Shown here one piece after another: positions 50,105-59,527 of a stretch of DNA of 64,000 bases. The stretch is from Christiangramia crocea (lineage in GTDB: Bacteria; Bacteroidota; Bacteroidia; Flavobacteriales; Flavobacteriaceae). A program made the position numbers and the translations under genes. The stretch lies in contig NZ_JAJSON010000026.1 of the NCBI RefSeq assembly GCF_022410465.1, forward strand, positions 62,001 to 126,000, given 5' to 3'. The first letter of the stretch is position 1, and every line of letters begins with the position of its first letter. The notes below the pieces were generated by a model. That model saw nothing but the letters and a program-made list of their open reading frames with translations, was not told the origin of the DNA and made no database searches.

Positions 50105-51970
50105 TTATGATTCTAACTTTTCCATCAATTCAAAGTAACGCATGGTTTTTTCCTCAATTTCATCTTCTACCGATTGTAATTTAACGGAGGTTTTATTAAT
50201 CTCATCACCGCTCAATTCCTTAAGGAACTCTTTCTGAATTTCTTCTTTTTTCTTCTCAAGCTGGCTGATCTCTTTCTCCAGTTTTCCGAATTCCTTTTGT
50301 TCTTTGTAGGTCAGTTTGGAGCCGGTTGAATCGTCCCGCCAGGTATTTTCCTTGGATTTTTTTTCGGGTGTTTTAGAATCTGAGGCAATTTTGCTTTCAG
50401 AATACTCCCGGTAATCGGTATAATTCCCGGGGAAATCCTGTACTTCTGCATTTCCCTGGAAAATAAAGAGATGATCTGTGATCTTGTCCATAAAGTATCG
50501 ATCGTGAGAAACGACGATAACACAGCCCGGAAAATCAAGTAGAAAGTTTTCCAGGACATTCAGGGTTAACACATCCAGGTCGTTCGTAGGTTCATCCAGG
50601 ATCAGGAAATTGGGATTCTGAATAAGAACGGTACATAGATAAAGCCTTTTCTTTTCACCCCCGCTCAGTTTTTCAACATAGTCATATTGTTTCTTACGGT
50701 CAAATAGGAACCTTTCCAGAAGCTGTTCGGCAGATATTTGCCGGCCTTTTTTCAATGGAATGTAATCCCCATATTCCTTGATGACCTCCACTACTTTTTG
50801 TCCGGGCTTTATTTTGATCCCTTTCTGGGTATAGTAACCAAATTTCACGGTTTCACCTACCACAATTTTTCCGGTATCGGGATCCAGATTGCCGGTTAAC
50901 ATATTCAGGAAAGTGGACTTTCCTGTTCCGTTCTTGCCAATGATTCCCAGCCTTTCTCCTTTTTTAAAGGTGTAGCTGAAATTTTTCAATAATTGCTTCC
51001 CGCCGAGTTCCTTGGAGATATTATGAAGTTCCACAATCTTGCTTCCCAGACGCTCCATATTTAGTTCAAGCTGAACCTTATGGTCCTGCCTTCGCTGACT
51101 CGCCCTGTGTTTTATTTCATGAAAGTCATCGATCCGCGATTTGGATTTTGTGGTTCGGGCTTTGGGCTGACGACGCATCCAATCCAGTTCTTTCTTGTAG
51201 AGTTGCTGAGCTTTTTCGGTATTGGTTTGCTCAAGTTGATGTCTTTCTTCCTTTTTATCGAGATAATAGGAATAGTTTCCTTTGTAGGTATATAGTTTAC
51301 CCCCTTCCAGTTCTATGATCTCGTTGCATACCCTTTCCAGAAAGTAGCGATCGTGAGTTACCATAAAGATGGTGAAATCCTGTTTTCTGAAGTATTCTTC
51401 TAACCATTCTATCATATCCAGATCCAGATGGTTAGTTGGTTCATCGAGGATAATAAAGTCGGGATCTTTTAAAAGCATCCGTGCCAGGGCGAGTCTTTTT
51501 TTCTGCCCTCCGGAAAGGTTCTTTACTTCAGCGTCAAGATCTTCCAGGTTCAGTTTAAACAGGATTTGTTTGTAGGTGGTTTCAAAATCCCAGGCATTAT
51601 GGCTTTCCATCTCGTCCATGGCTTTTTGAAGTGCATCTGCATCATCAGGATTCCTTAAAGTCTTTTCATAGTTCTCTATGATTTTAAGGGTCGGGTTATC
51701 ACTTGAGAAAATGGTCTGTTCTATAGTTAAATTAGGGTCCAGGTCTGGTTCCTGAGAGAGGAAGGCTGTTCTTATATCATTGCGATAGATCACCTGTCCT
51801 TCGTCGGGAGAATCGGTTCCGGCAAGAATATTCAAGAGACTGGTTTTTCCCGTCCCGTTCTTGGCCACGAATCCCACTTTCTGCCCTTCGTTTATTCCGA
51901 AAGAGATATTCTTGAAGAGTTCACGCTCTCCATAAGATTTGGCTATATTTTCTACTGAAAGGTAGTTCAT
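50105..51970 (-). CDS. ABC-F family ATPase (Uup-like)
   Basis: 621 residues with two ABC domains and no membrane helices. The first has GKNGTGKTS-like Walker A (VAKNGTGKTSL) and LSGGQKKRLALARML; the second IIGKNGTGKSTFL and KLSGGEKKRLYL. They are joined by a long linker (about 230-310), and the C-terminal ~80 residues form a coiled coil (KEISQLEKKKEEIQKEFLKE), the Uup arrangement. ABC-F proteins act on stalled ribosomes. The alternative of a drug-resistance ABC-F cannot be excluded without alignment. Confidence 0.93.
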   Translation of the reverse strand: MNYLSVENIAKSYGERELFKNISFGINEGQKVGFVAKNGTGKTSLLNILAGTDSPDEGQVIYRNDIRTAFLSQEPDLDPNLTIEQTIFSSDNPTLKIIENYEKTLRNPDDADALQKAMDEMESHNAWDFETTYKQILFKLNLEDLDAEVKNLSGGQKKRLALARMLLKDPDFIILDEPTNHLDLDMIEWLEEYFRKQDFTIFMVTHDRYFLERVCNEIIELEGGKLYTYKGNYSYYLDKKEERHQLEQTNTEKAQQLYKKELDWMRRQPKARTTKSKSRIDDFHEIKHRASQRRQDHKVQLELNMERLGSKIVELHNISKELGGKQLLKNFSYTFKKGERLGIIGKNGTGKSTFLNMLTGNLDPDTGKIVVGETVKFGYYTQKGIKIKPGQKVVEVIKEYGDYIPLKKGRQISAEQLLERFLFDRKKQYDYVEKLSGGEKKRLYLCTVLIQNPNFLILDEPTNDLDVLTLNVLENFLLDFPGCVIVVSHDRYFMDKITDHLFIFQGNAEVQDFPGNYTDYREYSESKIASDSKTPEKKSKENTWRDDSTGSKLTYKEQKEFGKLEKEISQLEKKKEEIQKEFLKELSGDEINKTSVKLQSVEDEIEEKTMRYFELMEKLES

Positions 51971-52042
51971 GTATTTAGTCTGTAATTCGGGCTCAAAAGT
52001 ACGAATAACAATGACGAAATAACAATGTTCATTTTTACCATC

Positions 52043-52122
52043 TTTGAGGGTGAAGCGAAGAAGTCTGATTGATTGATTTGAAGATTGTAAAAAGTTAGGG
52101 TTTGCCTCGGCTTCACCTCAAA
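52043..52122. repeat. Long inverted repeat before the polysaccharide locus
   Basis: TTTGAGGGTGAAGC (52043-52056) and GCTTCACCTCAAA (52110-52122) are reverse complements apart from one inserted G. It is a REP-like stem with a 53-base loop, in the 298-base gap between the ABC-F gene and wza; the rest of the gap shows nothing except the promoter box. Confidence 0.6.
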
Positions 52123-52238
52123 AGGACATTATCTATTGTTTTTTCAAGTACCAGCTAATTGCTGAACAACATGGAGCGTACAGCTTAAAGCTTATAAGAT
52201 AAATTCATGACATTATTTTATTATTAGCTCGTAAAAAC

Positions 52239-52246
52239 TATATTTG
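52239..52246 (+). promoter_or_regulatory. Candidate -7 box of the exopolysaccharide operon
   Basis: TATATTTG matches TAnnTTTG exactly. A transcript starting about 52252 would reach the wza ATG at 52269 after roughly 17 bases. No TTG lies at the -33 position. Confidence 0.45.
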
Positions 52247-52268
52247 TTAAAACTATGTGAAGTCCCCT

Positions 52269-53057
52269 ATGCGATATAGATCAGTACTGTTTTTATTCGC
52301 TGCCCTACTAGCCTTAAGCTCCTGTGTATCTACCAAACAGATGTCCTATCTTCAGGAACATGAAAAGGAGGTAGATAGTATCATTCAGGTGCAAAGGCTT
52401 CGGAAACCCTATCGTATACAAGTTGGAGACCTTCTTAGTATCAGGGTTAAAGCTCTTGATCAGGATATCGTGGGTATGTTTAATCCCATAGGTAGTGAAA
52501 ACCCTAACGCTACCACCGAGGAAGCCGTTTATTTTGATGGATTCACTGTAGATGACCATGGAAACATCCGGGTTCCTACAATGGGAGAAATCAATGTTTT
52601 AGGATTTACTGAAAGGGAAGTAAGGGAAAAGATAGAGCAGAAATTACTGGAAGAGTACTTTAAAGAAGAGGCAAATATATTCGTTACCGTAAAACTTGCC
52701 GGAATAAGATACACTACACTGGGTGAAATAGGCCAGGGTAGCCAGGTTGTTTATAAGGATCAGATTACTCTTATGGAAGCGATCGCAAATGCCGGGGGTA
52801 TTAATGACTATGGGGATCGTGAAAATGTGCAGATTATAAGACAATATCCGCAGGGTGAAGAAGTACATGTGGTGGATGTGACAGATATTGAAATAATGAA
52901 AAGTCCTTATTACTATATCCAGCCGAATGATATGATCGTAGTAAATCCTCTTCCCAGAAAGGCACTGGGACTAGGAACAACCGGACTTGAAGTTTTTAGA
53001 ACCGTATCTAGTCTCATTGCATTAGCTACTTCAATTTATTTCTTAACAACACGATAA
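52269..53057 (+). CDS. wza: Polysaccharide export lipoprotein (Wza family)
   Basis: I start at ATG 52269, four codons after a GTG (52257), because it opens a lipoprotein signal (MRYRSVLFLFAALLALSSC). The 262-residue product has the poly-export domain (RIQVGDLLSIRVKALDQDI) and SLBB-like repeats (VTVKLAGIRYTTLGEIGQGS, TLMEAIANAGGINDYGD), with a helix near the C-terminus for the outer-membrane pore (SSLIALATSIYFLTT). It is the channel through which the capsule or EPS leaves. The kinase gene starts at the next base. Confidence 0.93.
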   Translation: MRYRSVLFLFAALLALSSCVSTKQMSYLQEHEKEVDSIIQVQRLRKPYRIQVGDLLSIRVKALDQDIVGMFNPIGSENPNATTEEAVYFDGFTVDDHGNIRVPTMGEINVLGFTEREVREKIEQKLLEEYFKEEANIFVTVKLAGIRYTTLGEIGQGSQVVYKDQITLMEAIANAGGINDYGDRENVQIIRQYPQGEEVHVVDVTDIEIMKSPYYYIQPNDMIVVNPLPRKALGLGTTGLEVFRTVSSLIALATSIYFLTTR

Positions 53058-55526
53058 ATGGCGCATGAAGATGATCACATATCAGATGTAGGTTCCACCT
53101 TCGATTTTAAGGGGTTTATTCTTAAAGTTATTAGTTATTGGAAGCTTATATTGCTCTCCATAGGTATTAGTCTTGCCGTAGCTTATTATAATAATGTTCG
53201 AAAGTTACCTGTGTATCGTTTGAGCAATATGATCGCTATTAAAGACGATCAGAATCCTTTTTTCACTTCCAATACCAGTCTGACCTTTAACTGGGGAGGG
53301 ACTTCTGATAAGATTAATACAGCAATAACTATTTTAAGATCCCGATCACATAATGAAGAAGTTGTAGAAGAATTACAATTTTATATAAATTATCTTGAGG
53401 ATGGAGAATATCAAAGGGTAGATGCATATGGCAAAACTCCATTTAAAATAGAAGCAGATTCAGCTGCCTTTCAGGCCAATAATGTTACCATGGTCGTTTC
53501 AATGGTTGATGAAATTACTTTTAATATTCAGGCCCAGATTCCTTCCAATTTGTCCAGAACCAATTATAGAACCAGGGAGACAGATAACCGGGTAATGGAG
53601 GCCGGTGAATTTAGCCGAAATTTCAATATAGGGGAACGAATAAAACTTCCTTTTTTTTCAGGGGTTTTTCAAAGGACCAGTAGACCTTTACAGATAGGAA
53701 AAAATTTTTATATCAGTTTCAATGATTTCGACGGAACTGTAGGGAGATATAGAGGTGTAAGTGTAGCCCCCCAAGGGAACGGGTCTTCTGTCTTAAATTT
53801 GAGCATGGTAAATCTAAATAAATTCAGGATAGTAGATTACCTAAATGGATCGGTAGCTGTTTTGAGTGATAATATGCTGGAAAGAAAAAATCTTTTTGCA
53901 ACCAAGACAATCAGATTTATTGATAGTACCCTAAGTGCACAGCAAGATACTCTTAAGTTGGTTCAGGCAGAACTAAACGCTTTCAAAGATGAGAATTCAT
54001 TGATGGAAATATCAACTGAAAATGGGCAACTTTCAGCTAGATTATCTGAATTAGATTTGGAAAAGGAACAAATTAGAAGACAGATAAAATATTATAATAA
54101 TCTGGAGCAATATCTGCAAACCAGGGATGATTATTCAAATGTTCCCGCGCCTTCCGTTGCCGGAATAGATGAAGGAAGTATATCGAATGCAGTATCTAAA
54201 ATTATTAGCCTGGCAGAGGAACGTCGCAATTATCAGTATACTTTAAGAGAGAATTCGCCAGTATTTGATGACATTGACCGCCAGATCAATTCGCTAAAAG
54301 CTATACTTCTCGAGAATATTCAATCTTCAAAAAACTTATTGCAAGGAGAGATTCGTGATATCAATTCAAAAATTTCAAGTTTAGAATCGGAAGTTAGAAA
54401 GTTACCCAAGGGAGAACAGGACCTGTTAAGAATTCAAAGGAAGTATGCGATTAATGAACGCACTTACAATATGTTCCTGGAAAAACGTAGTGAAGCTGGT
54501 TTGATCAAGGCTGCGAATGTAAGTGATGTCCAGATCATAGATAAGGCTAAAGATACGGGAGGAGGGAGAATTGGACCAGATACGCAATTAAATTATGTGA
54601 TGGCGGTTTTAACAGGTGGATTAATCCCTTTAACCTTCGTTTTTCTATTAGTTTTTTTAAACACAAATATTCATAATGCTCAGGAAATCACCAGGCTTTC
54701 TCCTATACCAATTCTGGGATTGATAGGAAGAAATAAAATGAATTCCAATCTGGCAGTTTTCGACTCTCCAAAATCATCTATTGCTGAAAGTTTTCGGGGA
54801 CTGCGTTCTAGTTTGCAGTTTATGTACAAGCGGCAGGGAGTTGTTGGATCCAAAACAGTTTTAATTACATCTTCGGTCTCGGGGGAAGGTAAAACCTTTT
54901 GTGCTATGAACCTGGCTACTGTTTTTGCGCTCAGTGAAAAAAGAACGGTATTAGTTGGAGTCGACCTTAGGAAGCCAAAAATATTTGATGATTTTGAACT
55001 TAATAATGATCTTGGGATAGTAAATTATCTCATTGATCAGGCAGATTCCAAAGAAATTATTCAGAAAAGTAAAATCCCTTATTTAGACGTTATAACTTCT
55101 GGTCCAGTACCTCCAAATCCGTCGGAATTATTGTTAAGCGAAAAAATGGATGTCCTGATTTCTGACCTAAAGAAAGAATATGATTATATTATTCTTGATA
55201 CTCCGCCTATCGGGATGGTTGCTGATGCCTTAAACCTGGTAAAACATGCCGATGCTACCCTATATCTTGTGAGACAGGATTATACTAAGCGTGGTATGCT
55301 GGAGACCATTAATCAAAAATACGCTAAAGAAGAGGTTAAAAACATCAGCTTCGTTTTAAATCACTTTGTGCATAGTGCAAAATATGGTTATGGTTACGGC
55401 TATGGCTATGGCTATGGCTATGGTTATGGTTATAATAGATATGCTAAGGGTTATTACGGTGCTGCACCTTCTAAAATATCACAATTGAAGGAATCGTGGA
55501 GAAAATTCATGCGAAATTTTGAGTAA
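53058..55526 (+). CDS. wzc: Exopolysaccharide co-polymerase / tyrosine autokinase (Wzc)
   Basis: 822 residues. The N-terminal Wzz domain has one helix (about 30-46), a long periplasmic coiled-coil stretch (about 290-480), and a second helix (about 512-535). The cytoplasmic kinase has SSVSGEGKTFCAMNLA (Walker A), VGVDLRKPKIFDDF (Walker A') and YIILDTPPIGMVADA (Walker B). The C-terminus has nine alternating Tyr (residues 776-792) and further Tyr, the expected tail for autophosphorylation. Its phosphorylation state controls chain length and export together with wza, which ends one base upstream. Confidence 0.95.
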   Translation: MAHEDDHISDVGSTFDFKGFILKVISYWKLILLSIGISLAVAYYNNVRKLPVYRLSNMIAIKDDQNPFFTSNTSLTFNWGGTSDKINTAITILRSRSHNEEVVEELQFYINYLEDGEYQRVDAYGKTPFKIEADSAAFQANNVTMVVSMVDEITFNIQAQIPSNLSRTNYRTRETDNRVMEAGEFSRNFNIGERIKLPFFSGVFQRTSRPLQIGKNFYISFNDFDGTVGRYRGVSVAPQGNGSSVLNLSMVNLNKFRIVDYLNGSVAVLSDNMLERKNLFATKTIRFIDSTLSAQQDTLKLVQAELNAFKDENSLMEISTENGQLSARLSELDLEKEQIRRQIKYYNNLEQYLQTRDDYSNVPAPSVAGIDEGSISNAVSKIISLAEERRNYQYTLRENSPVFDDIDRQINSLKAILLENIQSSKNLLQGEIRDINSKISSLESEVRKLPKGEQDLLRIQRKYAINERTYNMFLEKRSEAGLIKAANVSDVQIIDKAKDTGGGRIGPDTQLNYVMAVLTGGLIPLTFVFLLVFLNTNIHNAQEITRLSPIPILGLIGRNKMNSNLAVFDSPKSSIAESFRGLRSSLQFMYKRQGVVGSKTVLITSSVSGEGKTFCAMNLATVFALSEKRTVLVGVDLRKPKIFDDFELNNDLGIVNYLIDQADSKEIIQKSKIPYLDVITSGPVPPNPSELLLSEKMDVLISDLKKEYDYIILDTPPIGMVADALNLVKHADATLYLVRQDYTKRGMLETINQKYAKEEVKNISFVLNHFVHSAKYGYGYGYGYGYGYGYGYNRYAKGYYGAAPSKISQLKESWRKFMRNFE
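55383..55433 (+). repeat. In-frame TATGGY hexamer repeat in wzc
   Basis: Eight and a half copies of TATGGC/TATGGT (TAYGGY) encode (Tyr-Gly)8-Tyr. Slippage would lengthen or shorten the tyrosine tail by two residues without breaking the frame. Confidence 0.9.
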
Positions 55527-55553
55527 AATGTTTTTTCATATAGTTCTTGTTAA

Positions 55554-56276
55554 GTGAAAAAAACAGCTCTTTTTATTCCTTGTTTTAATGAAGAAAAGCG
55601 ACTGAATATACCTGCTTTTGAAAAATTTATTCAGACAGAAACAGATTCAATCGATTTTTTTTTCGTCAATGACGGGAGTATAGATAACACCAGCAAGCTG
55701 CTACAACAAAAGTTATTAAATTATGAAAACGTTTCCCTTATCGAGAACGTACGAAATATTGGAAAAGGACCTGCCTTAAGAAATGCTATATTAAATTCAG
55801 ATCTTGAAGGTTACGATTATTTTGGATTTATAGATGCTGATTCCGATATACCTTTAAATCAGGTTAGGCTTTTAAAAAAGGAAATAGAGGCTGGGAATTA
55901 TTTAATAGCAATTAGTAAAAGAGATTTATTAAAAAATTTAAAAAAGCTCTCTGTTAGAAATTTTGGATCTGTTTTTATTGTTAAGATCGCAAATAAATTA
56001 ATTAAGCTCCAACCCGGATTATCCGATACACAATGTGGATGTAAATTATTTAAAAGGGAAATTTATAGATTGTGTTTTAAAGATCCCTTTATTTCAAAAT
56101 GGTTATTTGATATTGAAATTTTTTTAAGACTTAGAAATGGTATTCCTTACCTAAGAAATCGTATCGTTGAGGTTCCGGTATTGGGATATTCTAAATCCAA
56201 TTTTTCCAACTTCAAATTTAGTCAGAATTTAAGGATATTGAAACAGTTATACTTTATATATAAAACTTATAAGTGA
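55554..56276 (+). CDS. Family 2 glycosyltransferase
   Basis: 240 residues with GTG start (MKKTALFIPCFNEEKRLNIP). The nucleotide-sugar motifs FFVNDGSIDNT and FIDADSDIP follow the GT2 pattern, and LQPGLSDTQCGCKLFKREI with VPVLGYSKSNFSNFK resembles the polyprenyl-phosphate sugar synthase branch. It lies 27 bases after wzc and its stop overlaps the start of the DUF6056 gene. It probably supplies a lipid-linked sugar to that protein. Confidence 0.85.
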   Translation: MKKTALFIPCFNEEKRLNIPAFEKFIQTETDSIDFFFVNDGSIDNTSKLLQQKLLNYENVSLIENVRNIGKGPALRNAILNSDLEGYDYFGFIDADSDIPLNQVRLLKKEIEAGNYLIAISKRDLLKNLKKLSVRNFGSVFIVKIANKLIKLQPGLSDTQCGCKLFKREIYRLCFKDPFISKWLFDIEIFLRLRNGIPYLRNRIVEVPVLGYSKSNFSNFKFSQNLRILKQLYFIYKTYK

Positions 56277-57691
56277 TGAAGAAGAAGGCCTTCCAGTATG
56301 GACTTTTATTGCTTATCTTTCTGCTTTTTCTTTTTCCATTTTTTTTAGTATTTTTTTATATATTTCCTCAGGCAGACGACTTCTGTAGGGCTTTTCTTAA
56401 GAGTGATCAATATTTCTCAAATATTATTCACTGGTATAAAAGTCATAATGGCAGGTATACCAATTCTTTTTTGAGCCTATTACCTGTATACAGCTTGAGT
56501 TTTTATAGGTTTATATGTCTAATCTCATTTATAATCTTTATTTGTGTACAATTCTATTTTGTTAGAAAGCTATTAGTGCTCTATAATCTGAAAAGTTCAT
56601 TCTTCTCAATTATACTAATTGGTTTTCTCTTTGTTATTATTAATTTAACCACCCTGCCTTCGGTATACCAGATGTTTTATTGGTATGCTTCTTTAAATGT
56701 TTATCTGTACAGTTACATATTATTTCTTCTCTTTTTGCGATACTATCTATCAGAATTTTTTGAACCCAGATACTTTTTTCTTTTATCCATTTTAATCTTT
56801 TTAATTATCGGGAATAGTGAAATGCTAATAGTGGCAATAAATTTCTTATTACTTCTTAAACTTATTTATAGTTCGATTAGAAAAAAGAGTGCGGACAAAA
56901 GAAGTTTATGGCTTGTTTTGTTTAGTATAATTTGCAGTATGATAGTGCTCATGTCCCCAGCGACTGAAGGGAAACTTAATAATTATTCAGGAAGTGGTGA
57001 TCTATTACATTCTATGATCTATTCTATTTTATCAACAGGATCGTTTATAATTAAAAATGCATTTCGCTGGCCGCATATTATTATTTACCTCGGACTTTTT
57101 ATATTGTTCATTATCCTAATTGCCAAAAATAAAGGCGGCCGAATAAAAAGCTTTAATCCTTTTATTTTAGCCACAATTTCTTTCTTTTTTCTTAGCACTA
57201 TAGTTTTTGTTCCCTATTATACCATGGGAGTTCCTAATTTGACGGTCAGCAGAATTGGTAATTTGCTCTTTTCCGTTTTGCAGGCAATATTTTTCTTAAA
57301 TTTATTAAACCTAGCGAGTTTTTTTTCCACTAGATTAAATTACTCTAAGTATTTAACTTTGCTTAGCGTAAGTGCTGCCGTTTGTGTTTTAGGCTTTCTT
57401 GGACTTTCGATTGGGAATAATTCAAATTATGCGAATCTTTATTCAGATATTTTTAACTCAAAGTTCCTTCTATATAAGAATGAAGTAGAGAGTAGGTACA
57501 ACATATTAAAGAATACCGAGTCAAAGGAAGTAGAGCTCCCTCCAATTAAGAACTATCCTTCCAGTTTTAGAAATTTTGAAATAAAGTCAGATCCTGGTGA
57601 GTGGGAAAACAGTTGTTTTACTAAGATGATAAACGAAATGTATGATAAACAAATACATTCGATAAGGCTATCTAAAAACCAGGAGGATTGA
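56276..57691 (+). CDS. DUF6056-like membrane protein, probable GT-C
   Basis: 471 residues from ATG 56276, which overlaps the preceding stop by one base. It has ten to eleven hydrophobic helices and a soluble tail. The QADDFCRAFLKSD block after the first helix and VLMSPATEGKLNNY with a late charged tail match the DUF6056 group of O-antigen/teichoic-type sugar transferases. It probably uses the lipid-linked sugar from the gene upstream. A 145-base AT-rich gap follows. Confidence 0.75.
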   Translation: MKKKAFQYGLLLLIFLLFLFPFFLVFFYIFPQADDFCRAFLKSDQYFSNIIHWYKSHNGRYTNSFLSLLPVYSLSFYRFICLISFIIFICVQFYFVRKLLVLYNLKSSFFSIILIGFLFVIINLTTLPSVYQMFYWYASLNVYLYSYILFLLFLRYYLSEFFEPRYFFLLSILIFLIIGNSEMLIVAINFLLLLKLIYSSIRKKSADKRSLWLVLFSIICSMIVLMSPATEGKLNNYSGSGDLLHSMIYSILSTGSFIIKNAFRWPHIIIYLGLFILFIILIAKNKGGRIKSFNPFILATISFFFLSTIVFVPYYTMGVPNLTVSRIGNLLFSVLQAIFFLNLLNLASFFSTRLNYSKYLTLLSVSAAVCVLGFLGLSIGNNSNYANLYSDIFNSKFLLYKNEVESRYNILKNTESKEVELPPIKNYPSSFRNFEIKSDPGEWENSCFTKMINEMYDKQIHSIRLSKNQED

Positions 57692-57836
57692 TCTGTAAAA
57701 TTTTTATTTATCTACTTCCTTCTCCTGAAAAGATGTAGCTTTAGCGGTTATTTAAATTCCTAAAATGTTTTGGGATCAATATTATCGAATTATGTAGAAG
57801 ATTTTTGTATCTATGATCTTATAATACATTTATCAT

Positions 57837-58661
57837 ATGGCCTCTTCATTATCTAAAACTATTCCTCTCTTTTATTGGAGTGAAACCAGATTAATGGGTA
57901 AGTCCAGGGAAAATTATGGTGACCTTTTATCCAGATATATTGTAGAAAAAATATCGGGAAGAGTCGTAAAATGGGTAAACCCATCCAAAACGGCCTGGTA
58001 TACCATAAATAAAAAGAATTACGCTGCTATTGGGAGTATTTTGCATCATACCTCCAAGAATACCATCGTTTGGGGAAGTGGTATAATTGATAGGGAAAAG
58101 GGCATAAAGGCTGATAGATTTTTAGCGGTTAGAGGTCCACTTACTCGTAAATATATCAACAAGCAAGGTATGGACTGTCTAGAGGTTTATGGAGATCCAG
58201 CCTTACTTCTACCAAAATTCTATTACCCTGAAGTAAAGAAAGAATTTGAGCTGGGGATAATTCCACACTATAATGACTACCACCTGGCCTTAGATTTGTT
58301 CAAAGGAATGAACAACGTGAAAGTAATAGATATCATGACCAATAATGTTGAAGAGGTTACTACAGAGATATTAAAATGCCGTAAAACGATTTCATCTTCT
58401 CTTCACGGCATAATTGTGTCACATGCTTATGGAATTCCCAGTATTCAGGTTAAGTTTTCGGAAAGAATTTTTGGAGATGGAGTAAAATATGAGGATTATT
58501 TTAATTCAGTAGATATAGATAATTATGTGGTTCCATTCGTGGATAGTACGGTCTTTTTAGATGAGATGGATAATTACTTTAAAAACTCTAATTCTCTGGT
58601 ATTACCAGAAAGACTTAATGACCTTAGAGAAGGTCTGCTAAGAGTTCAACCTTTTAATTAA
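57837..58661 (+). CDS. Polysaccharide pyruvyl transferase family protein
   Basis: 274 residues. The N-terminal NYGDLLSRYIVEKISG and central IVWGSGIIDREKG, LAVRGPLTRKYI, EVYGDPALLLP blocks are those of the CsaB/WcaK family, and the SSSLHGIIVSHAYGIPSIQV motif forms the C-terminal acceptor site. The enzyme adds a pyruvate ketal from phosphoenolpyruvate to a sugar, giving the polysaccharide a negative charge. It opens a new stretch of modification genes after a 145-base gap. Confidence 0.92.
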   Translation: MASSLSKTIPLFYWSETRLMGKSRENYGDLLSRYIVEKISGRVVKWVNPSKTAWYTINKKNYAAIGSILHHTSKNTIVWGSGIIDREKGIKADRFLAVRGPLTRKYINKQGMDCLEVYGDPALLLPKFYYPEVKKEFELGIIPHYNDYHLALDLFKGMNNVKVIDIMTNNVEEVTTEILKCRKTISSSLHGIIVSHAYGIPSIQVKFSERIFGDGVKYEDYFNSVDIDNYVVPFVDSTVFLDEMDNYFKNSNSLVLPERLNDLREGLLRVQPFN

Positions 58662-58681
58662 ATCTTTATTAATCAAGTTGA

Positions 58682-59527
58682 ATGGAGGAGAACGCTAAGA
58701 ATCAGGAAAAAAACAAGTATTTATACGAGCAACAATATTCGAATTATTCGATTAAGAATATATTGTGGTGGTTAGATCATCTGGATGATTATTTACGATT
58801 TGCCACAAAAACCGAAACCAGCTGGTTTGGGATATATCAGGATAATTTCAGAGAAAAAATAAAGGGAAAGAAAATCCTTGAAATGGGCTGCGGTAATTGT
58901 AATAATGCTGCGGTAATGGCTGCCCTGGGAGCCGAGGTTTATGCGAATGATATTGCTTCTGCAAGTGGCGAAATAGTAGATAAATTAAACCAAAAATATA
59001 CTTTCAAGTATCCAATAAAATTTATTGAAGGGGATTTTCTGAAGAACGACTTAGAAGAAAATTCATTCGATTTTATTATCGGTAAGGCCTTTTTACATCA
59101 TCTCACTATTCCTATTGAAAAAGAATTTCTGAAGGAAACGGCCAGATTATTAAAAGAAAACGGAGAGGCAAGATTCTTTGAGCCAGCAGTGAACAGTAGA
59201 ATTCTGGATGAGATAAGATGGTATATTCCTGTAGATGACAGGCCTTCCAAATTCAATAGAGCAGCTTTTGATAAATGGAAGGCAAACGATCCTCATCCGG
59301 ATAGGAGTTATAGTAGCCGTCATTTTGAAACTGCAGGGAAAGAGTTTTTTAATGAAGTGCAAATCACACCTATAGGATCCCTGGAACGTTTCCGAAGACT
59401 GCTACCTGTTGGAAAATTTAGTGGAAAATATACCAGATGGGCTTTAAAGAATGAAAAGCTTTTACCAAATTTTCTGAATTGCTCTATGGCCAGGAGTCAA
59501 TTAATAGTTCTACGAAGACCAGCCTAA
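58682..59527 (+). CDS. SAM-dependent methyltransferase
   Basis: 281 residues. Motif I is LEMGCGNCNNAAVMAALGAE, followed by YANDIASASGEIVDKL and DFIIGKAFLHHL, the Methyltransf_11/25 type. The C-terminal half is an accessory domain rich in Arg and aromatics. Given its place between a pyruvyltransferase and fucosyltransferase it probably methylates a sugar or lipid-linked intermediate. Its end overlaps the convergent GT11 gene by 18 bases. Confidence 0.85.
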   Translation: MEENAKNQEKNKYLYEQQYSNYSIKNILWWLDHLDDYLRFATKTETSWFGIYQDNFREKIKGKKILEMGCGNCNNAAVMAALGAEVYANDIASASGEIVDKLNQKYTFKYPIKFIEGDFLKNDLEENSFDFIIGKAFLHHLTIPIEKEFLKETARLLKENGEARFFEPAVNSRILDEIRWYIPVDDRPSKFNRAAFDKWKANDPHPDRSYSSRHFETAGKEFFNEVQITPIGSLERFRRLLPVGKFSGKYTRWALKNEKLLPNFLNCSMARSQLIVLRRPA

